Source: Acidobacteriota bacterium (lineage in GTDB: Bacteria; Acidobacteriota; Polarisedimenticolia; JBFMGF01). Taken from it: DNA of 40,674 bases. The stretch lies in the NCBI GenBank assembly GCA_040752675.1, contig JBFMGF010000003.1, positions 1 to 40,674 on the forward strand, given 5' to 3'. Positions 33,895 through 40,674 of the stretch are shown piece after piece. How positions within the stretch are numbered: position 1 is the first letter of the stretch; each line of letters starts with the position of its first letter. A program made the position numbers and the translations under genes. The notes under the pieces are model-generated. The model saw only the letters and a list, made by a program, of their open reading frames with translations. It made no database searches and was not told where the DNA came from.

Positions 33895-35631
33895 TCAATT
33901 TTGGGCGAAGGGGTTTTCAGCCTTGATCAGGATGATTTCATATTTCTTGAGGAGGACGGTGCCAACCGGAAGGTACTTTCCTCTCCTGACATATTTCTTC
34001 TTCGAGTAATGGACTTCGACCTTGCCCTCCTCCTTACCGCTGCTGAAGAAAGCCGCAAGCCTGGCGGCTTCATGCAGCGTCTTTTCCGGCAGCCTTTTCA
34101 TTCCCGACGGATTTTTCACTACGACATGGGCACCCCCGAAACCTGCTGCGTGTAGCCAGAAATCTTCGGGCGATGCAATCTTGAAGGTCAGTTTCATATT
34201 ATCCTTGGCGGATTTCCCCACGAGGATCTGAAGCCCATTGGAGCTCTTGTAAATCCTTATCCCGGAGAGATGTTCCTCTGACAGGACACTTCTCTTCACC
34301 TTATCTTCTATCCCAACAGGTAATCCAAGCGTCCTCATCTTTTCCATGACGGAATCAAGGGAACCCGAATCCGTGCAGGTTGCCACTTTACCTTCTAGTG
34401 CACGAAGATCCAGTCCTCTTGCAAGGAGAGAGTTACGGCGCTTTTCGATTACGACGACCCCTCTTTCCGCCTTCTTGAATTTCTGAAAATAAGCTTCTGC
34501 ATTCTTTGATATGGAGAGAGACGGGTTTATGGGTATCCTGATCCTGGTCCCCGGCTGTTCGTAATAATCCTCTACTTCCAGGAAATCCTCGGCCTTCTTC
34601 AGCGATCTCATCCCAGCCAGAAGTAGCTCGCCATACCTTTTGAATCGTTTCGGATCCTCAAATTTCTCCCCGTCCTTCCGGAGTTTGACGAGGGTCTCCT
34701 CCGTCCTTGAGATCTCTTTCTTCAATAGTCTCAGGAGTAAACTCTTCTTTGATGTGAACCTTTCATTTCTGATGATCGTGGCGTAATAATTATCGGCTGC
34801 TTCATGGAGCGAATCAAACCCGTTCTCCACAAGCTCTCCCGCGGTCTCCATCGCAAATGCAGTTAGGACAAAGTTGTCCCTGTTCAAGCGAATATCCTCG
34901 CCAATGGCTTCGATCGGCGAAGGTGCGTACAGGAAAGATCTGGTTCTCATCTGCCCCCAATCGCTCTTGATATCGTCCAGGACGCTGGATAGACGTCCTT
35001 CTCTTCGGACTCTTAACAATAATTCCCGGATTACAGCCCCGGGAGCTCCCATCAAGGTCTCGTTCAGAAACCCAAGCAATTTTTCTTCGCTTCCTGACAG
35101 ACTCTCATCCAGGCGTGGATCTTTCAAAACATGAAATATGGAGTGAGGAGGGCGTATTGGCGGCTGGTAAGAATGTCCCACGATGGGCTGCCTGAACTCC
35201 GATCTCAGCTTCCGCGCAAAGCCGAGAACTTTTTGCTCTCCATCCGTCAGTATCAGATTCGATGATCTGCCTATCATCTCAAACATCAGAATGAAATCCG
35301 GTTCCCTCTTGTTTCGCTTGGAAGAAAAATGCAGTTGAATGACTCTGTCTTCCTCTTCCTTTTCCAACGTTCCCAGGAATAGCCCTTCCAGCGACCTCTT
35401 CAGGAGAGAACCGAACGGGTCCGGTTCGTGCTTCCCTTCCGAAAAATAACGCCTCGTCAGGACAATCCTCGGATGCCCCGGCCTCGCCGATATCAGAAGC
35501 TTCTTCATTTTTTCGTTGTGGAAGTAAAACAGGAACGTATCTTCTTCGGGGTGATGAATAGAAGAGAAAGTTCTTCCTTCCAGCTCATTCTTCATCTCCA
35601 AGAAGATGAGATGCAGAAGGAGATTATCCAT
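33895..35631 (-). CDS. rqcH: RqcH/NFACT family protein (Rqc2 homologue)
   Basis: 578 residues. The NFACT-N domain begins LLHLIFLEMKNELEGRTFSSIHHPEED and includes LTRRYFSEG and the MIGRSSNLILTD motif. A helix-hairpin-helix/coiled-coil middle (about 270-420) and a C-terminal NFACT-R domain follow (GLQILVGKSAKDNMKLTFKIASPEDFWLHAAGFGGAHVVVKNP). The bacterial homologue binds stalled 50S subunits and adds C-terminal Ala tails for degradation; older names are FbpA or fibronectin-binding protein. The ATG at 35631 overlaps the corC-like stop by 8 nt. It is convergent with the DUF4097 gene, with 23 nt between stops and no clear terminator. Confidence 0.92.
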   Translation of the reverse strand: MDNLLLHLIFLEMKNELEGRTFSSIHHPEEDTFLFYFHNEKMKKLLISARPGHPRIVLTRRYFSEGKHEPDPFGSLLKRSLEGLFLGTLEKEEEDRVIQLHFSSKRNKREPDFILMFEMIGRSSNLILTDGEQKVLGFARKLRSEFRQPIVGHSYQPPIRPPHSIFHVLKDPRLDESLSGSEEKLLGFLNETLMGAPGAVIRELLLRVRREGRLSSVLDDIKSDWGQMRTRSFLYAPSPIEAIGEDIRLNRDNFVLTAFAMETAGELVENGFDSLHEAADNYYATIIRNERFTSKKSLLLRLLKKEISRTEETLVKLRKDGEKFEDPKRFKRYGELLLAGMRSLKKAEDFLEVEDYYEQPGTRIRIPINPSLSISKNAEAYFQKFKKAERGVVVIEKRRNSLLARGLDLRALEGKVATCTDSGSLDSVMEKMRTLGLPVGIEDKVKRSVLSEEHLSGIRIYKSSNGLQILVGKSAKDNMKLTFKIASPEDFWLHAAGFGGAHVVVKNPSGMKRLPEKTLHEAARLAAFFSSGKEEGKVEVHYSKKKYVRRGKYLPVGTVLLKKYEIILIKAENPFAQN

Positions 35632-36904
35632 TGTTCATCCCTGGATTGGAAAAGGATTTCTTTGCCTCAAGGACGGCGAGCCTTCTCCCCGACATCCTCA
35701 CGACTCTGTAATCGAAGAGAGCATCACTGACCCGATCGCCCTCCGCCGGGATGCGCCCCAGGAGCTTGATGAAGTGTCCCGCCATGGTCTTCACATCAGG
35801 GTCGGTGATGAGCTCCCCCGAGAGTTCGCTGAACTCTTGAATGGAGATTGCTCCATCCAGAAGAAAGGCTTTCTCGGATACCTTCTTGAACCTGTACTTT
35901 GAAGGCCGGTATCTGTCTCCCATCTCTCCAACGATCTCTCTCAGGATATCATCGATGGTGACGATTCCTTCCGTTCCTCCATACTCATCGAGGACGGCGG
36001 CGATATGAAGCTTCTTTACCTGGAAATCTCTTAGAAGTTCGAAGGCTGCTTTTGTCTCAGGGACAAAGATAATCGGCTTCAGGAAATCTCTGAGCATACT
36101 CCCATGGCTCAAGCCATATTGAGCCGCAAGGAGATCCTTGGCATAGACGACACCTTTGATATCATCCATATCCTTCCCGTAAACCGGGAACCTCGAAAAT
36201 TTCGTTTTTCTCGCAACCGTTAAAGCGTCATCGAGCGATGCGTCCTCTCGAAGACAGATTATTCGCGGTCTCGGGACCATCACGGTCTTCACCGGCATAT
36301 CCATGATCTCAAAAATGGAGTCGATAATCTTTACCTCTTCAAGGGATAGTCCTCTCTCGCCGGCACTTTCTCTAACGATCGTTCGCAACTCGCCAAGGCT
36401 CACCCCTTTAGCGATCTGTCTTCCTATCTTGTTGGAAAGGGCATCGCACCTATCGATCAGCTTCTCGACCGCTTTCCTCAATGGAGAGAGAACTCTGCAA
36501 ACCAATCTCATCGGGATGGCTGCTCCAAGGCACCATCGTTCCTGGTTGTATATTGCAACGACTTTCGGAGTGACCTCTCCAAAAAGAAAGAGCATGAGGG
36601 TCATGGCAACCAGCGCAACGAAGATCCCGGCTGTGCCAAATGCAGAGAAATAATCCCTCCTGAGGATGGCAGCGAGATTGGAAGCAGCAATGTTGACAGT
36701 CTCATTCCCTATGAGAATAGTTGCAATGAGCCCTCTGGGATTTGATAGAAGCTCGGAAACGGCTGCTCCCCTTATCCCCGTCCCTCTCAATCTCTCCACT
36801 CTCCATTTCCTCAAGGAGAAAAAGGCAGTCTCGGATCCCGAAAAAAAAGCGGAGAAGGAGAGCAGGACTAGAATGCCCATAGTTTCGAGGATAAAGATGA
36901 GCAT
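35624..36904 (-). CDS. CNNM/CorC-HlyC family membrane protein with CBS domains
   Basis: About 426 residues. An N-terminal DUF21/CNNM membrane domain has several helices (ILVLLSFSAFFSGSETAFFSL, AAILRRDYFSAFGTAGIFVALVAMTLMLFLFGEVTPKVVA). Two CBS domains (VMVPRPRIICLREDASLD, PVYGKDMDDIKGVVYAKDLL) and a C-terminal CorC/HlyC domain (FLLDGAISIQEFSEL, TMAGHFIKLLGRIPAEGDRV) follow. The family is linked to Mg/Co efflux and membrane damage; substrate not proven. The frame is open to a TTG at 36949, but that would lie inside the carD terminator, so the ATG at 36904 is taken, although without an SD. Confidence 0.9.
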   Translation of the reverse strand: MLIFILETMGILVLLSFSAFFSGSETAFFSLRKWRVERLRGTGIRGAAVSELLSNPRGLIATILIGNETVNIAASNLAAILRRDYFSAFGTAGIFVALVAMTLMLFLFGEVTPKVVAIYNQERWCLGAAIPMRLVCRVLSPLRKAVEKLIDRCDALSNKIGRQIAKGVSLGELRTIVRESAGERGLSLEEVKIIDSIFEIMDMPVKTVMVPRPRIICLREDASLDDALTVARKTKFSRFPVYGKDMDDIKGVVYAKDLLAAQYGLSHGSMLRDFLKPIIFVPETKAAFELLRDFQVKKLHIAAVLDEYGGTEGIVTIDDILREIVGEMGDRYRPSKYRFKKVSEKAFLLDGAISIQEFSELSGELITDPDVKTMAGHFIKLLGRIPAEGDRVSDALFDYRVVRMSGRRLAVLEAKKSFSNPGMNNG

Positions 36905-36915
36905 CGTCGTATAGT

Positions 36916-36942
36916 AAAAAGGCACGATACTTAATCGTGCCC
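36916..36942 (-). terminator. Rho-independent terminator after carD
   Basis: On the minus strand, an 8-bp perfect stem GGCACGAT/ATCGTGCC with a 5-nt loop is followed by TTTTT. It lies 26 nt after the carD stop and only 12 nt before the corC-like ATG, so the corC-like gene needs read-through or a start very close by. Confidence 0.85.
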
Positions 36943-36967
36943 TTATCAATAAAAGGTTGAGATATCG

Positions 36968-37528
36968 TTAATGATCAAGTTTGCTTTTTACCGAGAAAGA
37001 TATAGCTTTATCTATCTGTTCCTCGATTTTTTCTTCGGGCAGATGCGTCGCCTCCACCAGTTCGCTGACGATCAAGAACTTTGCCTTATCGAGCATCTTC
37101 CTCTCCCGATATGATAGGCTCTTCTGAAGACTGAGATAGCTGAGGCTCTTCAGAACCTCGGCCACCTTATCAATCTCCCCGCTTCGCATCAGATCCGAAT
37201 TGATCTGATACCTTCCCTTCCAATCTTCAACAATGTCGACTTTGCGCTCTTTGAGCACTTCAAGAACACGATTGATTTCCCTCTTGCTGAGGACCTTCCT
37301 GAGCCCAACTGTCTCGATATTGGAGATGGGCACCATCACCGTGCTATCGGTAGACTGGATTCTCAGGCAGTAGAACATCTTCTCAGTGCCAGCGATGTTC
37401 TTTCGAGTAATATCTTCGATGATGCCTACACCATGATTTGGGTAAACAACCTTGTCACCGATTTTAAATTGAAGGGCGTTTCCGAGATTCTTTGTCGTAG
37501 AACTTCTGGTTGGTGTTACCTTAGTCAT
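36968..37528 (-). CDS. carD: CarD/CdnL-family RNA polymerase-binding regulator
   Basis: 186 residues. The N-terminal Tudor-like RNAP-interaction domain includes FKIGDKVVYPNHGVGIIEDI and YCLRIQSTDSTVMVPISN. The C-terminal helical DNA-binding domain covers WKGRYQINSDLMRSGEIDKVAEVLKSLSYL and SYRERKMLDKAKFLIVSELVEA. Family members stabilise the open promoter complex, especially at rRNA promoters. An unusual polar N-terminal extension of about 20 residues (TKVTPTRSSTTKN) precedes the domain; no internal start codon exists to remove it. A consensus promoter puts the transcript start about 6 nt before the ATG, so the mRNA would be nearly leaderless. A terminator follows, so it is monocistronic or attenuated. 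Confidence 0.95.
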   Translation of the reverse strand: MTKVTPTRSSTTKNLGNALQFKIGDKVVYPNHGVGIIEDITRKNIAGTEKMFYCLRIQSTDSTVMVPISNIETVGLRKVLSKREINRVLEVLKERKVDIVEDWKGRYQINSDLMRSGEIDKVAEVLKSLSYLSLQKSLSYRERKMLDKAKFLIVSELVEATHLPEEKIEEQIDKAISFSVKSKLDH

Positions 37529-37540
37529 TTTCTTTAAATT

Positions 37541-37569
37541 ATTGTATCTTTTAAGTATTTCAGTGTCAA
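37541..37569 (-). promoter_or_regulatory. Consensus sigma-70 promoter of carD
   Basis: On the minus strand, a perfect -35 TTGACA (37564-37569), a 17-bp spacer and -10 TACAAT (37541-37546). The predicted start is near 37534, about 6 nt before the carD ATG, and no SD is present. Confidence 0.75.
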
Positions 37570-37579
37570 ATATTTACTG

Positions 37580-37596
37580 TATCAGATCGACTGATA
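37580..37596. promoter_or_regulatory. Perfect dyad in the carD/kinase divergent region
   Basis: TATCAG-ATCGA-CTGATA, perfect 6-bp arms with a 5-bp centre, located 11 bp upstream of the carD -35 box. Its position (about -54) suits an activator or shared operator. A second AT-rich palindrome (TATATT-AA-AATATA) lies at 37620-37633. No regulator is assigned. Confidence 0.4.
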
Positions 37597-37756
37597 ATTT
37601 TATACCAGGAGAATGACCCTATATTAAAATATACCATCGAAATTATGAAATGCATGATATTTTTGCTGCAACGCCTCGGTTATTGGAAGAGTCTCATTGA
37701 CTTTTTGCTTTTTCAGATAATTTAAAAATAACTTAAGGTTATAATTTATTTTCTTG

Positions 37757-37762
37757 TATAAT
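37757..37762 (+). promoter_or_regulatory. Candidate -10 box for the histidine kinase gene
   Basis: A perfect TATAAT about 25 nt before the ATG at 37787, with an AAAAGGAG SD at 37776-37783 inside the predicted leader. No good -35 is found at 16-18 bp, so this is tentative. Confidence 0.35.
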
Positions 37763-37786
37763 TTAATTAAAGCTCAAAAGGAGCAC

Positions 37787-40477
37787 ATGTCCGATTTAGA
37801 AGAACTTCTATCAGAGATTCGCGAACTCAAGGCAATCAATGCAATTGGGAGCCTGACATGCCAGCCGTTCGAGCTGGGCAAGATACTCAATCGGGTCATC
37901 GACCTCATCGTCGAGCTTCTCAACTGCGAGATCGCAACGATTGCCCTTCTGGATGAAGCCTCGAATAGATTCCAGCTCAAGATTCACCGCGGACTCTCTG
38001 AAGAGTTCGTCATGGCCATCACGACAACGGCTCGAAACGAAGGAGCTGCGCAATATTCCGTGGCGAAAAAAGCTCCCATCTTTCTCAAGATATCTGAATA
38101 CCCAGAGATTCCCCTGAAAGAAGCCGCCGTCAAGGAAGGGATCCAGTGGATAATCAGTACTCCCATGTTAAGGAAAAACGAAATAATTGGGATCATCAAC
38201 ATCGCCGGCCGATCGGAGAGAACTTATTCCGCTCATGACTGCCACCTCCTGTCCCTGATAGCCGAACGGATCGCCATGAACATCGAGAACTACAAGCTTC
38301 TAAGGGAAGCTCACGAGAGGAGCGCTCAGATGGCTTCCCTGCTCCATACAGGCGCCCTTCTGATCTCCTCGCTGGACCTGGAGAAAATGTTGAAGAACAT
38401 AGTGGAGGAAGCAGCGAAGCTAGTAGGAACAGATTCCTGTACGATCTTCTTCTATGACCCGGAAAGGGATCTGATCTCCGGGCAGATCGCTTGCGGTTTG
38501 CCGGACGAAGTGATCAAATCCATCTCGCTCCCGATTAATCTCTTCCCTGCCGCGGAGGAAGCCATCAAGAAAAAGAAACCCATCGAGATCAACGATCTCT
38601 CACGGGAGAAGAGAGCTCCCCGCGAGGTCATGGACAGGCTGGGATTTAAATCTTCGCTGTCAGTCCCTCTCTTCTTCATGGAGAACCCCCTGGGCATCAT
38701 CTTCTTCGAGGAGACGAGGTTTCCCAAGCGCTTCACACATTCGGAGATAGAGCTTGCCATGAACTTCGCAAACTATGTTTCCGTCGCCATTCAGAACGCC
38801 AGGCTCTTCAAGGAGGCGACGGAGCGAAGGGAACAGGCAGAAGCCATCCAGCTCATTGGACAAGCTCTGACGTCGCGCCTCGACTACCAGGAGGTACTGA
38901 GAAGCATCGCCAATTATGCCAAGCAACTTTCCCATGCCAAGTTTGCCTTCGTCTCAACCAAGGAGGGATATTATTTCAGACCGGTCGCCATCGCGGGCGA
39001 CGATGAAGGATATGCCTCTATCGTCGAGTTCACCGATGATCCGGAATCTCCCCTGGGGCTAGGCCCAGGAGGAAGAGCGGCACGCAGCAAACTCCCCGCC
39101 GTCATCAGCAACTGCGAAAAAGATCCAACCTTCGCACCCTGGAAGGAGGAAGCGTTGAAGAGAGGGATACGTTCCCATGTATCGATTCCCCTCATCTCCA
39201 AGGGGACGACTTTCGGCGTCCTTGCCGCTTACAGCTCGGAGCTCAATGGCTTTGACAGGAAGAATGTTACGTTGCTCCTTTCTTTCGCCAACTTCGCTGC
39301 TATCGCGTTGGAGAACGCAAGGCTCTATCGGGAACTGAAACTCGCCTTCGAGAATTTAAAGGAGACCCAGAGCCGCCTGGTCCAGACAGAAAAGCTTTCC
39401 GCCATCGGGGAGATGGTGGCTGGTGTAGCCCATGAGATAAACAACCCCCTGACATCAGTCCTTGGATTCTCTCAGCTTTTGCTGGGTCAGAAAGTCGACA
39501 GTAAGGTTAAGTCAAAACTGATCAGGATTAGCGACGAAGCCATGCGCTGCGCTAAGATTGTCCAGAACCTTCTGGCTTTCGCCAGAAAGCAAAAACCTGA
39601 GAAGAGGCATGTCGGCATCAACGGAATCATCGAAAGCGTTCTCGATCTGATATCCTACCAGTTGAAGGTGGATAACATCACAATTGTGAAGGAACTCGAC
39701 GATAATCTCACGAAGACCATGGCCGATTACAATCAGCTCCAGCAGGTTTTTTTGAACATCATTAACAATGCCCAGCAGGCTATGACCGAACAAGGCGGCT
39801 CGCTCACGATAAAGACCGAAGTGACTGGAAGAAGCATAAGGATCACCTTCAAAGACACTGGACCTGGAATCAGCAAGGAGAACATCAAGAAGGTATTCGA
39901 CCCCTTCTTCACGACAAAGCCTCCGGGAAAGGGGACCGGCCTGGGACTGAGCCTCTGTTACGGGATTGTGAGAGAGCATGGAGGGACCATCCGCGCCGAT
40001 AGCGGAGAAGGGCAGGGAGCAACTTTTATCATCGAACTACCCATCATAGAAGACAGAAAGGCCGTGGAGAAGCCGCTTGAGGAGAGGAAGGCCGCACAGC
40101 AACCGGCAAGTGAACTGGATATCCTCGTCATTGATGACGAGCAGATGATTATTGATCTCCTCTTCGAATTCTTCTCGGATCATGGCTACAACGTCGAAAC
40201 TGCAACAAGTGGGGAGACGGCCATCGAAAAGATCCTCCGGAAAGATTATGACGTGATCATCTGCGATCTTAAGATGCCAGGGATTAGCGGGCAAGATATA
40301 TATAGCTGGATCAAGAATGAAAAGCCGGATGCAGCATCCCGGATCGTCTTCTCGACCGGCGACACGCTAACCCAGAATGTAAGAGATTTCTTCAGGGAAA
40401 CCGGGAATCTTTACATCAGCAAGCCATTCAACTTTCAGAATCTTCTCAGCATCGCACACTCATTATGCAAACCATAA
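37787..40477 (+). CDS. Soluble hybrid histidine kinase: three GAF domains, HisKA, HATPase, receiver
   Basis: 896 residues with no membrane helix, so a cytoplasmic sensor. Three GAF-type domains span about 28-170, 198-340 and 365-512. HisKA has H549 in VAHEINNP. The HATPase_c domain has the N box NIINNAQQA (about 658), G1 DTGPGIS (690-696) and G2 GKGTGLGLS (714-722). A C-terminal receiver at about 778-893 has the acidic pair Asp783/784, phospho-acceptor Asp827 (IICDLKMPG) and Lys879. No output domain is present, so phosphate may go to a separate partner. The ATG at 37787 follows AAGGAG; the longer TTG frame is rejected. It is divergent from carD. The ligand is unknown. Confidence 0.94.
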   Translation: MSDLEELLSEIRELKAINAIGSLTCQPFELGKILNRVIDLIVELLNCEIATIALLDEASNRFQLKIHRGLSEEFVMAITTTARNEGAAQYSVAKKAPIFLKISEYPEIPLKEAAVKEGIQWIISTPMLRKNEIIGIINIAGRSERTYSAHDCHLLSLIAERIAMNIENYKLLREAHERSAQMASLLHTGALLISSLDLEKMLKNIVEEAAKLVGTDSCTIFFYDPERDLISGQIACGLPDEVIKSISLPINLFPAAEEAIKKKKPIEINDLSREKRAPREVMDRLGFKSSLSVPLFFMENPLGIIFFEETRFPKRFTHSEIELAMNFANYVSVAIQNARLFKEATERREQAEAIQLIGQALTSRLDYQEVLRSIANYAKQLSHAKFAFVSTKEGYYFRPVAIAGDDEGYASIVEFTDDPESPLGLGPGGRAARSKLPAVISNCEKDPTFAPWKEEALKRGIRSHVSIPLISKGTTFGVLAAYSSELNGFDRKNVTLLLSFANFAAIALENARLYRELKLAFENLKETQSRLVQTEKLSAIGEMVAGVAHEINNPLTSVLGFSQLLLGQKVDSKVKSKLIRISDEAMRCAKIVQNLLAFARKQKPEKRHVGINGIIESVLDLISYQLKVDNITIVKELDDNLTKTMADYNQLQQVFLNIINNAQQAMTEQGGSLTIKTEVTGRSIRITFKDTGPGISKENIKKVFDPFFTTKPPGKGTGLGLSLCYGIVREHGGTIRADSGEGQGATFIIELPIIEDRKAVEKPLEERKAAQQPASELDILVIDDEQMIIDLLFEFFSDHGYNVETATSGETAIEKILRKDYDVIICDLKMPGISGQDIYSWIKNEKPDAASRIVFSTGDTLTQNVRDFFRETGNLYISKPFNFQNLLSIAHSLCKP

Positions 40478-40542
40478 AGATATGCTCTCCATGGCATAGT
40501 CCTTCTTCAGGGAATCCCTTCTCTTGAAAAACCACTCTTCCA

Positions 40543-40548
40543 TATAAT
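40543..40548 (+). promoter_or_regulatory. Candidate -10 box for tRNA-Leu
   Basis: TATAAT 14 bp before the tRNA 5' end, in the 85-bp gap after the kinase gene. A TTGAAA lies upstream but at a spacing of only 13 bp, so the -35 is uncertain. Confidence 0.4.
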
Positions 40549-40562
40549 AAACTAACGAGCAA

Positions 40563-40651
40563 GCCGGAGTGGTGAAACTGGTAGACACACGGGACTCAAA
40601 ATCCCGCGGGCTTTCGAGTCCATGTCGGTTCGACTCCGACCTCCGGCACCA
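40563..40651 (+). tRNA. tRNA-Leu (anticodon CAA)
   Basis: A class II tRNA of 89 nt including an encoded CCA. The acceptor arms GCCGGAG (40563-40569) and CTCCGGC (40641-40647) pair fully. The anticodon stem CGGGA/TCCCG encloses the loop CTCAAAA with anticodon CAA at 40597-40599, which reads UUG. A long variable arm (GGGCTTTCGAGTCC) and the T loop TTCGACTC are present. Confidence 0.97.
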
Positions 40652-40674
40652 TCTTTTCAATAACCTACGAGAAA

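Noticed and set aside
36905-36949. The upstream TTG start for the corC-like gene
   Set aside because: It would place coding sequence through the carD terminator hairpin and adds residues not typical of the family.
37650-37675. A sigma-54-like element before the histidine kinase
   Set aside because: A TTGCT is present, but the required GG at the correct distance is absent.
40463-40660. A 65-codon minus-strand frame over the tRNA
   Set aside because: It is the antisense of tRNA-Leu (the RRSESNRHGLESPRDFESR pattern is a known artefact of tRNA-Leu complement) and overlaps the kinase end.

Overview
The window is chromosomal DNA of a diderm (Gram-negative) bacterium with tightly packed operons. 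Lipobox-bearing lipoproteins, a secretin and PilM/N/O/P-type proteins show the outer membrane. The gene set resembles what is known from Acidobacteriota and deltaproteobacterial-type lineages: a secretin fused to a cohesin-like domain, a minimal T4P/T2SS hybrid locus, CarD, and a PurS-dependent PurL. That placement is inference, because no rRNA is present. Nearly all genes are on the minus strand. TTG and GTG starts backed by Shine-Dalgarno (SD) sequences are common. No stretch longer than about 260 bp lacks a gene. No CRISPR array, insertion sequence, phage gene or rRNA was seen.

Region 1 (93-12819, minus) is a housekeeping run read as M16 peptidase, dut, WalJ-type nuclease, purB, purS, purQ, purL, purF, purM, purN, radC, tyrS. 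It holds most of the de novo purine route from PRPP, plus nucleotide-pool and repair functions. A good sigma-70 promoter sits inside the run before purM, and a GC-rich stem-loop sits before purF.

Region 2 (12988-26646, minus) is the most distinctive part. It is a single apparent operon that begins with an ECF sigma factor and a zinc-binding membrane anti-sigma factor. These overlap by ATGA into a secretin-N-domain-like exported protein, GspF/PilC, GspE/PilB, PilM, PilN, PilO, a PilP/GspC-like protein, a TPR-secretin-cohesin lipoprotein, two GspG-like pseudopilins, two paralogous PKD/Ig-like lipoproteins, and a third atypical pseudopilin-like protein. I interpret it as a self-regulated type II secretion / type IV pilus-like machine whose outer-membrane channel carries its own adhesion module. 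No prepilin peptidase gene is in the window.

Region 3 (26747-32270, minus) reads flippase-like membrane protein, nrdR, hsp20, lon, thiL. It is a tightly spaced mix of proteostasis, nucleotide regulation and cofactor genes. ThiL contains a charged low-complexity insert encoded by a 55-nt pure pyrimidine/purine tract.

Region 4 (32476-33871, plus) is a two-gene envelope-stress-type unit: a small LiaF-like membrane protein and a DUF4097-like beta-solenoid. It is preceded by a near-consensus ECF-type promoter, and the solenoid shows a strict 18-residue His/Tyr ladder.

Region 5 (33895-40651) holds an RqcH/NFACT protein, a CorC/HlyC-type CBS protein, CarD with a consensus promoter only a few bases from its start codon, a divergent soluble GAF-GAF-GAF histidine kinase-receiver hybrid, and tRNA-Leu(CAA).
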